Shown: positions 9,821 through 18,168 of the stretch, piece after piece
How the letters are laid out: every line of letters starts with the position of its first letter
How positions within the stretch are numbered: the first letter of the stretch is position 1
Origin: Pseudomonas petrae
Lineage (GTDB): Bacteria > Pseudomonadota > Gammaproteobacteria > Pseudomonadales > Pseudomonadaceae
DNA length: 64,000 nucleotides
Direction of reading: 5' to 3'
Assembly: GCF_021728295.1 (NCBI RefSeq)
Contig: NZ_JAKJXE010000004.1
Location: 186,001 to 250,000, forward strand
The notes under the pieces: model-generated
Database searches by the model: none
What the model was told of the DNA's origin: nothing
The model's input: the letters and a program-made list of their open reading frames with translations, nothing else
Program-made: the position numbers and the translations under genes

Positions 9821-10545
9821 TTCGCGCGCGGCTGCGTGTGCTGACGTGCGCCTGGATGCTCGTCGGCTTGAGCAACGGCGTGGCCTGGGCGGCGGTGGAC
9901 GCCCGCGAGCACGATGCCTTCTGGCTGTGGAGCGGCGTGGCGACGCAGCCGGTGCTGGATCGGGCGCAGACGCTGTATGTGCTGCAAGGCCAGATCAGCG
10001 CAACCCGTCGTGATCGGCAAACGGCGGCGCTGATTGCCCAGGGGATGAGCGTGACGCGTCTGCCCCAGCGGGAGGTGTGGATCGTCTACCGCGCCCACAC
10101 CCTGCGCTGGCCCGAGCCGGTTTACAAACAGCTATTGGGCCAGGTGCAACGCTGGCGGGACGCGGGCACGGCGGTCGCCGGCGTGCAGATTGATTTCGAT
10201 GCGCGCACCCGTTATTTGCAGGACTACGTGGTGTTTCTCAAGGACCTGCGCCAGCGCCTGAAGCCTGAGCTGAAGCTCAGCATCACCGGGTTGATGGACT
10301 GGAGCAGCAACGCGGATTCGCAGGCGATAAGCGAGTTGAACGGCGTAGTCGATGAAGTGGTGGTGCAGACGTACCAGGGCCGCCACAGCGTCCCCGACTA
10401 CGCCGCGTACCTGCCGCGCATCAGCCGGATGGGGCTGCCGTTCAGGATCGGTCTGGTGCAAGGCGGGGAATGGCAAGCGCCCGGGTATCTGCAAGACAGC
10501 CCGTGGTTTCGCGGGTATGTGGTGTTTTTGTTGAATCAGAAGTGA
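9817..10545 (+). CDS. DUF3142 domain protein, exported
   Basis: Starting at GTG 9817, which overlaps the previous stop, the 242-residue product begins MIRARLRVLTCAWMLVGLSNG, a good signal peptide ending near AWA. The early FWLWSGV and TLYVLQGQIS, central GVQIDFDARTRYLQDY, and late VVVQTYQGRH match the DUF3142 family as I remember it. That family is thought to adopt a TIM-barrel resembling glycosyl hydrolases, and the D-F-D segment could be catalytic. The tight overlap with the 721-residue helical protein suggests the two act together in the periplasm. Substrate and pathway are unknown. Upstream ATGs in this frame would place the start inside the previous gene and lose the leader. Confidence 0.75.
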   Translation: MIRARLRVLTCAWMLVGLSNGVAWAAVDAREHDAFWLWSGVATQPVLDRAQTLYVLQGQISATRRDRQTAALIAQGMSVTRLPQREVWIVYRAHTLRWPEPVYKQLLGQVQRWRDAGTAVAGVQIDFDARTRYLQDYVVFLKDLRQRLKPELKLSITGLMDWSSNADSQAISELNGVVDEVVVQTYQGRHSVPDYAAYLPRISRMGLPFRIGLVQGGEWQAPGYLQDSPWFRGYVVFLLNQK

Positions 10546-10580
10546 CAGGGATGCGCGCCGAAACGCAAAACCCTGGAGGA

Positions 10581-11490
10581 GCCGACGATTGTGTGCGTTG
10601 CCACACTCCATTGTAGGAGCGCGCTTGCCCGCGAACGCGTACTGCCTGTGACGAATCCATTGCCTGACACACCGCATTCGCGGGCAAGCGCGCTCCTACA
10701 GTTGATCGGGGTACACCGAAAATTTGCGGTGGACGCAAGACCTGTTGGAGCTTGCTCGCGAAAGCGGTGTGTCGGTAGAGATCGTCGTTTCAGATCCAAC
10801 GCATTCGCCAGCGAGCCGGCTCCTACGGATTTTGTATAAGCCGACGATTACGTGCGTTGCCACACTCCATTGTAGGAGCGCGCTTGCCCGCGAACGCGTA
10901 CTGCCTGTGACGAATCGATTGCCTGGCACACCGCCTTCGCGGGCAAGCGCGCTCCTACAGTTGATCGGGGTACACCGAAAATTTGCGGTGGACGCAAGAC
11001 CTGTTGGAGCTTGCTCGCGAAAGCGGTGTGTCGGTAGAGATCGTCGTTTCAGATCCAACGCATTCGCCAGCGAGCCGGCTCCTACGGATTTTGTATAAGC
11101 CGACGATTACGTGCGTTGCCACACTCCATTGTAGGAGCGCGCTTGCCCGCGAACGCGTACTGCCTGTGACGAATCGATTGCCTGACACACCGCCTTCGCG
11201 GGCAAGCGCGCTCCTACAGTTGATCGGGGTACACCGAAAATTTGCGGTGGACGCAAGACCTGTTGGAGCTTGCTCGCGAAAGCGGTGTGTCGGTAGACAT
11301 CGTCGTTTCAGATCCAACGCATTCGCCAGCGAGCCGGCTCCTACGGATTTTGTATAAGCCGACGATTGTGTGCGTTGCCACACTCCATTGTAGGAGCGCG
11401 CTTGCCCGCGAACGCGTACTGCCTGTGACGAATCGATGGGCTGACACACCACCTACGCGGGCAAGCGCGCCCCTACAGGTTGATCTCATC
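10581..11490. repeat. Tandem array of 259-bp units built from REP hairpins
   Basis: Near-identical units begin at 10581, 10840, 11099 and 11358 (period 259 exactly); the fourth breaks off near 11490. Each unit holds two inverted REP pairs. One has GTAGGAGCGCGCTTGCCCGCG facing its complement about 70 bases on. The other has TTGGAGCTTGCTCGCGAAAG facing CGCCAGCGAGCCGGCTCCTA. Units differ at only a few bases. Open frames of 124 residues that repeat in each unit are by-products of the period not being interrupted and are not taken as genes. Confidence 0.93.
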
Positions 11491-11565
11491 CAACCGAGAT
11501 ATCGCGTCGACCGCCATTCATTGACCGTGGGTCCATCCGGCCAATGCGCCGTGATCACTGGCCTA

Positions 11566-11632
11566 TTCCCGGCTAAAGCCGGTCCCACTAAAGACTCGCG
11601 CGCACCCCGTAGGACCGGCTTTAGCCGGGAAG
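11566..11632. repeat. REPIN (TTCCCGGC class)
   Basis: Two arms, ATTCCCGGCTAAAGCCGG and its complement ending CCGGCTTTAGCCGGGAA, flank about 30 bases. It lies between the 259-bp array and the 3' end of the 11665-11982 gene. Confidence 0.85.
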
Positions 11633-11664
11633 GCGTCGGCCGCTGCACCGCGAATCCGGCGATC

Positions 11665-11982
11665 TCAAACGTCGATGTCCAGCAACGCAGCCCCCAGCGC
11701 CTTGCCGTGGGCATCCAGCGCCAATGATCGTGTAACGCCACCCTTCAAAATGCCAGGCAGCACGAAATTCAGCCCATGCACCTTCGGCAGTTCATAACGA
11801 AGCACCCGTGGGGCATCGTCCCCCAGCAGCTCGGCAAAGTGCTCAGCCACCCGCTCGACCGTCAGCGCCTCCAGCAATCGCGGATAGTCTTCGGGCTTGA
11901 AGGCGATGACCGAAATATTCGAAGTGTCACCCTTGTCGCCGGTCCGGGAATGGGCCAGTTCACGCAATTTCACGGTACTCAC
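11665..11982 (-). CDS. AtuA-like C-terminal subunit (105 aa)
   Basis: This 105-residue protein (early segment ELAHSRTGDKGD, then NISVIAF and a GLNFVLPGILKGG segment) corresponds to the small domain found fused or adjacent to AtuA/DUF1446 proteins. It overlaps the end of the large AtuA-like gene by four bases, which supports a two-subunit complex. The family takes part in acyclic terpene or related branched acid catabolism in some bacteria, but the reaction has not been settled to my knowledge. Here it is the last gene of a CitMHS-AtuA transcript. Substrate is inferred only as an organic acid. Confidence 0.8.
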   Translation of the reverse strand: MSTVKLRELAHSRTGDKGDTSNISVIAFKPEDYPRLLEALTVERVAEHFAELLGDDAPRVLRYELPKVHGLNFVLPGILKGGVTRSLALDAHGKALGAALLDIDV

Positions 11983-13343
11983 GATGCGTCCTCCAGATGA
12001 ACCTGCGCCCTGATGGCATCCCGTGGCATCAGCAGCGACGCCACGGCCACCACCTGACGCACGCCTTTGGTCGCGCCGCCGCCGCCATAGGGCCCGTTGG
12101 TGTAGAGGGTTTCGACTTCATTGCCGATGCGCACGGCTTCGGCCTTGTCTGCACAGCGCGCCGCGACCCGCAGGCGCACCTCCCACGGCTCGGCCGCCGT
12201 CCGCGATCCCAGCGCCGCACCGTGCAACGCGTCCACGCCGATCAGCTCGGCGCGCACGTCATCGAAGACCACGCCGGTCAGTTGCAAACGTTCCAGCACC
12301 ACGTCCCGCGCCAGTTGCGCGCGGGCCAGTGCGCCGGGCCCGCCGTAGGAAATCTGCCCCTCGCCGATCCAGCCGTCGAGATAACCCACCGACACCTTGA
12401 GCGTCTGCGGACGCGCGCGGCCATCGGCGCCTTCAGCCCGCACCTCATTGGCCTCAACCACGCTGAACGACACGCCGGAAAAATCCGCCGTCACGTCAGG
12501 GGTCAGGTACGCCGCCGGGTCGTGCACTTCATACATCATCTGCTCGGTGCAGGTCGCTGTATCGATCCGCCCGCCGGAGCCGGCGACCTTGCTGATCACC
12601 GCCCTGCCCTCGGCGTCGACTTCAGCCAGCGGAAACCCCAGGCGCGCCAGATTCGGCACCTCTTTCACACCCGGATCAGCAAAGTAGCCGCCAGTGATCT
12701 GCCCGGCGCATTCCAGCAGATGGCCGATCAACGTGCCGCGTCCCAGCCGCGTCCAGTCGTCTTCTGCCCAGCCGAACTCAAAGAGCTGCGGCGCGAGAAA
12801 CAACGAAGGATCGGCAACCCGGCCGGTGATCACCACATCGGCATCGGCCTTCAGTGCCTCGACAATTCCCTGCGCGCCCAAATAAGCATTTGCCGAGATC
12901 AACCGGTCGCCAAGTGAAGCAATGGTCGCGCCGTTATCCAGCACCTGTTCAGGGCTCGCCTTTAAAACAGCAAGCACGTCATCCCCGGTCACCGCTGCGA
13001 CCTTCAGCCCATGCAGCCCCAGTTCAACCGCGATGCGCCGCACTTCCCGCGCCGCCGCCAGCGGATTGGCCGCGCCCATGTTGCTGATCAGCCGCAGCCG
13101 ACGCTGGCCTGCTTCACGTCCACGCCCCACAAACGGCAGCACGCGACGCATGCGCTCGCTCAGCAGCGGGTCGAAACCAGCTTCGGGATCGCTGAGCCGC
13201 GCCTGCTGCGCCAGGGCAATGGTGCGCTCGGCCAGGCACTCGAAAACCAGGTAATCCAGTTCGCCCTTCTCGGCCAGTTCGACCGCAGGCTCAATGCGAT
13301 CACCGGAATACCCGGCGCCAGAGCCGATACGTAATGTCTTCAT
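11979..13343 (-). CDS. Acyclic terpene utilization AtuA family protein (DUF1446)
   Basis: The 454-residue protein opens with KTLRIGSGAGYSGDRIEPAVELAEKG-type residues, characteristic of DUF1446/AtuA, and has LDYLVFECLAERT, a central VITGRVADPS and a C-terminal TNGPYGGGGA motif. Length fits the family. It starts immediately after the transporter stop codon (13344), and its own stop overlaps the small AtuA partner, so the three genes are one operon. AtuA is needed for citronellol/geraniol catabolism in P. aeruginosa, but the other atu genes are absent here. I therefore infer a related carboxylic acid pathway rather than terpene use. Confidence 0.85.
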   Translation of the reverse strand: MKTLRIGSGAGYSGDRIEPAVELAEKGELDYLVFECLAERTIALAQQARLSDPEAGFDPLLSERMRRVLPFVGRGREAGQRRLRLISNMGAANPLAAAREVRRIAVELGLHGLKVAAVTGDDVLAVLKASPEQVLDNGATIASLGDRLISANAYLGAQGIVEALKADADVVITGRVADPSLFLAPQLFEFGWAEDDWTRLGRGTLIGHLLECAGQITGGYFADPGVKEVPNLARLGFPLAEVDAEGRAVISKVAGSGGRIDTATCTEQMMYEVHDPAAYLTPDVTADFSGVSFSVVEANEVRAEGADGRARPQTLKVSVGYLDGWIGEGQISYGGPGALARAQLARDVVLERLQLTGVVFDDVRAELIGVDALHGAALGSRTAAEPWEVRLRVAARCADKAEAVRIGNEVETLYTNGPYGGGGATKGVRQVVAVASLLMPRDAIRAQVHLEDAS

Positions 13344-14648
13344 TTAAAACACTCCCAGCAACAGTGCGGTCAGGGTCATCAGCACCGATGCGGCAAACAG
13401 AAACGGAATGGTGAAGCGCTGGTGGTCGGCCAGCTCGACCTTGCACAGCCCGACCAGCAGGAAGGTCGCCGGCGTCAGCGGGCTGACCGGGAAGCCGGTG
13501 GTGTGCACGCCCAATAGCGACGCCTGGGCCACTTGCAGTGGATCGACGCCCAGCGAGCGGCCGACTTCGGCAATCACCGGCATCACGCCAAAATAGAAGG
13601 AATCGGGGTCGAACAGCAGGCTCAGCGGCATGGACAGGAAGCCCACCACCATCGGAATCAGCTTGCCGTGGCCGGCCGGAATTTGCGCCACCGCCACTTC
13701 GGCCATGGCCTTGAGCATGCCGGTGCCCTGCATGATGCCGGTGAATACCCCGGCCGCCAGAAGAATACTGGCCATGGTCAGGGCGGTCTTGGCGTGGGCA
13801 TCGATGCGCGCGCGTTGGGCGTCGACGTTGGGGTAGTTGATGCACAGCGCCAGCACCGTGCCGACCATGAACATCACCACCGGATCGACCCAGCCGGAGA
13901 TCATTATCCCCATGACTGCGAGGGTCAGCAGCAGGTTGAGCCAGAACAGACGCGGCCGGCGCAGCACCGCTTCCTGCTCGGTCAGCACCCGCTGCGGCAC
14001 CACATCGATGTGCTCGGCCGTGGTTTGAAAGCGGCCCAGCCCCAAGCGCTTTTCCTCACGCCGCCCGAGCATCCAGGCGCAGAAGAAGACAAACGCCAGG
14101 CCGACGATCTGCACCGGAATCAGCGGCTGAAACAGCTCGGACACCGGCACATGCAGCGCCGCAGACGAGCGCAGCACCGGGCCGGTCCACGGCAGGAAAT
14201 TCACCCCCGCCGCCATCGCCGCGACGCAGGCCAGGATCCGCCGATCGATGCCCAGCCGCGTGTACAACGGCAGCATCGCCGGGATCGTCACCAGAAAAGT
14301 CACCGCGCCGGAACCGTCGAGGTGCACCAGCAACGCCAGCAGCGCAGTGCCGACAACAATCCGCGTAGGACGCGTGCCCACGGTGCGCAGGATGCGGTCG
14401 ATGATCGGGTCGAGCATGCCGGCGTCGGTCATCACCCCGAAGAACAGAATTGCGAACACGAACATGCCGACCACCGGGGCGACGTTCTTGATGCCGGTGA
14501 TGATGAAGCCGCTGGTTTGCAGACCGAACCCGCCGATCAGCGCGGCGATGATGGGCAACGCAATCAGGGCGACCAGGGGCGAGAGGCGCTTGCTCATGAC
14601 GGCGGCGAGCAGGCAGAGGATGGTAATGACACCGAGGGTGGCGAGCAT
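13344..14648 (-). CDS. CitMHS-family citrate/tricarboxylate-metal symporter
   Basis: The 434-residue integral membrane protein has about 12 hydrophobic segments and CitMHS-like features: MSKRLSPLVALIALPI near the start, GVMTDAGMLDPIIDR, and HLDGSGAVTFLVT around residue 120. The family takes up citrate complexed with Mg2+ or Ca2+ together with protons. I start it at ATG 14648 because AAGGAT lies six to seven bases upstream. An ATG at 14666 and longer extensions have no such support. It heads the operon with the AtuA-like genes and is divergent from a LysR regulator at 14812. The true substrate may be another tri- or dicarboxylate. Confidence 0.88.
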   Translation of the reverse strand: MLATLGVITILCLLAAVMSKRLSPLVALIALPIIAALIGGFGLQTSGFIITGIKNVAPVVGMFVFAILFFGVMTDAGMLDPIIDRILRTVGTRPTRIVVGTALLALLVHLDGSGAVTFLVTIPAMLPLYTRLGIDRRILACVAAMAAGVNFLPWTGPVLRSSAALHVPVSELFQPLIPVQIVGLAFVFFCAWMLGRREEKRLGLGRFQTTAEHIDVVPQRVLTEQEAVLRRPRLFWLNLLLTLAVMGIMISGWVDPVVMFMVGTVLALCINYPNVDAQRARIDAHAKTALTMASILLAAGVFTGIMQGTGMLKAMAEVAVAQIPAGHGKLIPMVVGFLSMPLSLLFDPDSFYFGVMPVIAEVGRSLGVDPLQVAQASLLGVHTTGFPVSPLTPATFLLVGLCKVELADHQRFTIPFLFAASVLMTLTALLLGVF

Positions 14649-14811
14649 GGTTTGATCCTTCGTCATCCCTGACCGGCGTGCGGCGGGACGAGCTGTTGTT
14701 GTTTTCATCGAGTATCGAAACGGGAGTAAGCTTTGTAAATTGAAATGTTCGGCATCCTGCGTTCGGAAAAACCGAATCAGGTCGTGCCACGAAGGTTTGG
14801 AAAACTGCCCC

Positions 14812-15705
14812 ATGAAGAACTCGATCCAGCACATTCGCGCCTTTCTCACGGTCGCCAGTACGGGCAGCTTTGCCAAGGCGGCCCTTGAGCTGAACCTGTC
14901 GCCGTCCGCACTGACCGTGCAGATCCAGCAGCTGGAAGAATGGCTCGGGGTTGCGTTGCTGGAGCGCAGCCCGCGCCAGGTGAGCCTGACCGCTGCCGGC
15001 CAGAACAACCGCGGGCCGATGGAGAAACTGCTGCTGGACCTGGACAATATCGTCAGCGGCTCGCGGGATCTGGCGGCGCTGCGCCGGGGCGTGGTGACCA
15101 TCGCCGCCCTGCCCTCGATGTGTTCCGGCACGCTGCCGCCGATGCTGAAAGCCTTCCGCGAGCAATTCCCCGGCGTTGAAGTGCGCCTGCGGGATGTGGT
15201 GGCGCAGCGGATTGATGCGCTGGTGCGTGAGGGCGAAGTGGATTTCGGGCTGGGCGTGCGGGCGCGAATGGGTCACGGGCTGGCATTCGACGTGGTGATG
15301 GTCGACCGGCTCAGTCTGTTTGTCCCCGCTGATCATCCGCTGGCACGCGAGGGTTCGATCACCCTGCAGGCGCTGGCCGGACAGCCGATCATCCTCACCG
15401 GTCGCGACAGCAGCGTGCGCGAGCGGGTGGAACAGTTATTTGCCGAAGAAGGGCTTGTGCTGACGCCCGGGCTGGAAGCGAACTACATGTCAACGGTCAT
15501 GGCGCTGGTGCGGCAGGGCCTTGGGATGACGCTGCTGCCGGAATCCGCCGACGAAGGCCGCGGCGATTTGACGCAGGTGCGGGTCGAGCATCCTGGGGTG
15601 TGCCGGGAGATCGGGCTTATCACCCGAGCCGGATTGGACCTGAGCCCCGCAGCGCTGCGCTTCGTCGAGACAATGAAGCACACGTTGTCGCCGCAAATTT
15701 TGTAG
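14812..15705 (+). CDS. LysR-family transcriptional regulator
   Basis: The 297-residue protein has an N-terminal helix-turn-helix (FLTVASTGSFAKAALELNLSPSALTVQIQQLE split over residues 11-42) followed by a periplasmic-binding-like effector domain. I start at ATG 14812, where the usual LysR N-terminus MKNSIQHIRAF begins; upstream in-frame codons have no family counterpart. It is divergent from the CitMHS-AtuA operon (163-bp spacer), the classic LysR arrangement, and probably activates that operon in response to its substrate. Its TAG stop codon is formed by the first bases of a REP element (TTG TAG GAG), suggesting the element inserted at or trimmed the 3' end. Confidence 0.9.
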   Translation: MKNSIQHIRAFLTVASTGSFAKAALELNLSPSALTVQIQQLEEWLGVALLERSPRQVSLTAAGQNNRGPMEKLLLDLDNIVSGSRDLAALRRGVVTIAALPSMCSGTLPPMLKAFREQFPGVEVRLRDVVAQRIDALVREGEVDFGLGVRARMGHGLAFDVVMVDRLSLFVPADHPLAREGSITLQALAGQPIILTGRDSSVRERVEQLFAEEGLVLTPGLEANYMSTVMALVRQGLGMTLLPESADEGRGDLTQVRVEHPGVCREIGLITRAGLDLSPAALRFVETMKHTLSPQIL

Positions 15706-15790
15706 GAGCCGGCTTGCTGGCGAAAGCGTCCGTGCTTAGACATCGCCCTCTTCTGACGTGCCGGGTTCGCCAGCAAGCCGGCTCCTACAG
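15702..15790. repeat. REPIN (GTAGGAGCCGGC class) overlapping the LysR stop codon
   Basis: Two inverted arms, GTAGGAGCCGGCTTGCTGGCG and its complement, flank about 40 bases. The first arm contains the LysR stop codon (15703-15705). Confidence 0.88.
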
Positions 15791-15918
15791 TAGATCTCGA
15801 CTGTTCCCATCATCTGCGGCGGACAAGATTCCGTAGGCCGTCAATCGCCCCCACCTGAATGCCAGCTGAACACCTGCACGACAAGCAGGGTTTTGCAAAA
15901 AAACCAGTGCGGCCATTC

Positions 15919-15937
15919 AATAATGAGTATCATTATG
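15919..15937 (+). promoter_or_regulatory. Fur box of the efe operon
   Basis: The 19-mer AATAATGAGTATCATTATG matches the Fur consensus at 15 of 19 positions by hand count. It lies 77 bases before efeU. Iron-replete repression of efeUOB by Fur is known in other gammaproteobacteria, so this site is well supported. The rest of the 308-bp spacer 15706-16013 holds only a REPIN and no gene. Confidence 0.88.
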
Positions 15938-16013
15938 TTACACATTGGCTGAATGCGAATGGCTACCCGACGCATTCACGTCGCCCACCCTATCAGATCT
16001 GCACCGGTGATTA

Positions 16014-16883
16014 ATGCTCGTTCCTCTTTTGATCATGCTGCGCGAAGGGATTGAAGCCGCGCTTATCGTTGGCATCATTGCCAGTTACCTGAGACAGACC
16101 GGCCGTGGCGAGTGGATGCCCGCAGTGTGGATCGGCGTGTTTCTGGCTGTCGCATTGGCGCTGTTCGTCGGCGGTGGCCTGGAGATGGTCAGCGCTGAAT
16201 TCCCGCAAAAGCAGCAGGAACTGTTCGAAGGTATCGTCGGCCTTGTTGCCGTGGTGATCCTCAGTTCGATGGTCGTGTGGATGCGCAAAGTCGCACGCTC
16301 GGTCAAACATGACCTGCACCAATCCCTGGACGCCGCACTGGCCGGGTCGAGAAACCAGACCTACGCGCTGATCGGCATGGTGTTCTTCGCCGTCGCCCGT
16401 GAAAGCCTCGAAACCGTGTTTTTCCTGCTCGCCGTGTTCCAGCAGAGCGAAGGCATGTCCGGCCCGCTGGGTGCGCTGTTCGGCCTGATCATTGCGGTGT
16501 GCATCGGCGTCGCGATTTATAAAGGCAGCATGCGCCTGAACCTGAGCAAGTTCTTCCGCTACACCGGCCTGTTCATCCTCGTCGTCGCGGCGGGCATTCT
16601 GGCCAATTCGGTACGCTCGCTGCACGAAGCCGGGGTCTGGAACCACTTCCAGGACGTGGTGTTCGACATCAGCGCGATCCTGCCGATGGACGGCCCGACC
16701 GGTTCGGTGCTGGCCGGCATGTTCGGCTATCAGGATGCGCCGACCGTCAGCGTGCTGGCGGCGTACCTGGCGTACCTGTTCTTTGCGCTGTTCCTGTTCT
16801 TCAAGCCCCAGGCGCGGGTGGTGAGTCTGCCCACCCGTCCGGCCCATGAACACGGCCACACTTCTTCAGTTACGAACAAATAA
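16014..16883 (+). CDS. efeU: EfeU/FTR1-family iron permease
   Basis: The 289-residue inner-membrane protein has seven hydrophobic segments and the two REXXE iron-binding motifs of FTR1 permeases: REGIE at residues 10-14 and RESLE at 129-133. It takes up iron (Fe2+ oxidised to Fe3+, or as released from the periplasmic EfeO/EfeB partners). A strong Fur box precedes it by 77 bases, and efeO starts eight bases after its stop, so it leads an iron-regulated operon. The start ATG follows TTA directly, and the REGIE motif near the N-terminus fixes it because the family has no leader before it. Confidence 0.94.
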   Translation: MLVPLLIMLREGIEAALIVGIIASYLRQTGRGEWMPAVWIGVFLAVALALFVGGGLEMVSAEFPQKQQELFEGIVGLVAVVILSSMVVWMRKVARSVKHDLHQSLDAALAGSRNQTYALIGMVFFAVARESLETVFFLLAVFQQSEGMSGPLGALFGLIIAVCIGVAIYKGSMRLNLSKFFRYTGLFILVVAAGILANSVRSLHEAGVWNHFQDVVFDISAILPMDGPTGSVLAGMFGYQDAPTVSVLAAYLAYLFFALFLFFKPQARVVSLPTRPAHEHGHTSSVTNK

Positions 16884-16891
16884 GGGCACTC

Positions 16892-18103
16892 ATGAACTCC
16901 ACTGCCAACGGCCTTCCTCCCAAGAAAGCCAAGCCCCCTCGCGCCTTGCAGTTCGCCGTTGCAGGCTCGGTGATTTTGATGATCGCCGCGGGCGCCATGT
17001 TCTATTTCGCCTCTCAGGCCGCGCAGCAAAAGCGCATCGCCAACAGCGGCAATGAAACCGTCGTGACCATCAACGCGAAGAACTGCGAGCCGAACTCGAT
17101 CACCGTGCCGGCTGGCAAGAACGCTTTCCGCATCGTCAACGCCTCGGACCGCGCCGTGGAATGGGAAATCCTCGACGGCGTGCTCGTGGTTGAAGAACGC
17201 GAAAACATCGTTCCGGGCCTGAGCCAGGTCATCAACGCCAACCTGCAGCCAGGCGACTACACCATCACCTGCGGCTTGCTGAGCAACCCGCGCGGCACCC
17301 TGCACGTGACGCCGACCGCTGAGTCGGATGCCGCTGCCAAAGCGCGTCCGTCGATGGTCGCCTTCATCGGCCCGCTGTCCGAATACCGCGTCTACCTGAG
17401 CACCCAGAGCAGCGCGCTGATCCGCGCGGTCAATGATCTGCAACAAGCCATCGACAGCGGCGACCTGGCTCAGGCGCAAAAAGCCTACGCGCCGGCCCGT
17501 GCTGCCTATCAGCGCATCGCCCCTGCGGCGCAGCGCCTGTCCGAGCTGGACAACGCGATCAACGCCCGCGCCGATTACTACGAAAAACGCGAGCAGGACC
17601 CGGGCTTCGGCGGCTTCCATCGCATCGAATTCGGCCTGTTCTCGCAGAAATCCGTCGAGGGCCTGACGCCGGTCGTGCAGAAGCTGCAAACCGACATCGC
17701 CAGCCTGAAACAGCAATTGCTGGCCCAGAGCATCGCCCCGGAACAACTGGCGAGCATGGTCGTGCGCAACATGCGCAGCATCGCCGAGGTCCGCAACAAC
17801 GGCGAAGAAGAACGCTACAGCCACCTCGACGTGAACGGTTTTGCCGCCAACCTGGAAGGCACGCGCAAGGTCATCGACCTTCTGCGTCCGCTGCTGGCCA
17901 AGTCGTCCGGCGAGGTGCTGAAAAAGATCGATACCGCGAGCACCGCACTGGATGACCAATTGCTGATGCTCAAGACCGCCGACGGCTTGAAGCCGTACGA
18001 CCAGGTCAGCACCGAACAACGAAAACAGATAGCAGACAAGGCCAAGGCACTGGCCGACGCACTCGATGGAATCGATCCGGCCCTCGGCCTCTCAGGCCTG
18101 TGA
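16892..18103 (+). CDS. efeO: EfeO: cupredoxin plus M75 periplasmic iron-uptake protein
   Basis: The 403-residue protein has an N-terminal membrane anchor or signal (VAGSVILMIAAGAMFYF, residues ~29-46). A cupredoxin-like domain follows with Cys residues in NAKNCEPNS and TITCGLLSNPRG. The C-terminal M75/imelysin domain carries the H243xxE246 motif (GFHRIEFG). EfeO is thought to bind and deliver or oxidise Fe2+ for the EfeU permease. It sits between efeU and efeB with AAGGG before the ATG. Its N-terminus is longer and more basic than usual, so it may remain membrane-anchored. Confidence 0.93.
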   Translation: MNSTANGLPPKKAKPPRALQFAVAGSVILMIAAGAMFYFASQAAQQKRIANSGNETVVTINAKNCEPNSITVPAGKNAFRIVNASDRAVEWEILDGVLVVEERENIVPGLSQVINANLQPGDYTITCGLLSNPRGTLHVTPTAESDAAAKARPSMVAFIGPLSEYRVYLSTQSSALIRAVNDLQQAIDSGDLAQAQKAYAPARAAYQRIAPAAQRLSELDNAINARADYYEKREQDPGFGGFHRIEFGLFSQKSVEGLTPVVQKLQTDIASLKQQLLAQSIAPEQLASMVVRNMRSIAEVRNNGEEERYSHLDVNGFAANLEGTRKVIDLLRPLLAKSSGEVLKKIDTASTALDDQLLMLKTADGLKPYDQVSTEQRKQIADKAKALADALDGIDPALGLSGL

Positions 18104-18168
18104 GCGTGCCCGGGCGGGTGCCCCATGCACCCGCCCGGCCCTGAAACCAGAGCGAAGACAGCATTCAC

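Noticed and set aside
10724..11357. Repeated 124-codon frames in the 259-bp array
   Set aside because: They recur only because the repeat unit lacks stops in that frame; no ribosome site or family.
10581..11490. Regularly spaced repeats as a CRISPR array
   Set aside because: The unit is 259 bp, spacers are also repeated, and each unit is made of REP hairpins; no cas genes are present.
13344..15131. 595-codon version of the CitMHS gene
   Set aside because: The extra N-terminus lies opposite the LysR gene and lacks membrane helices; ATG 14648 has the ribosome site.
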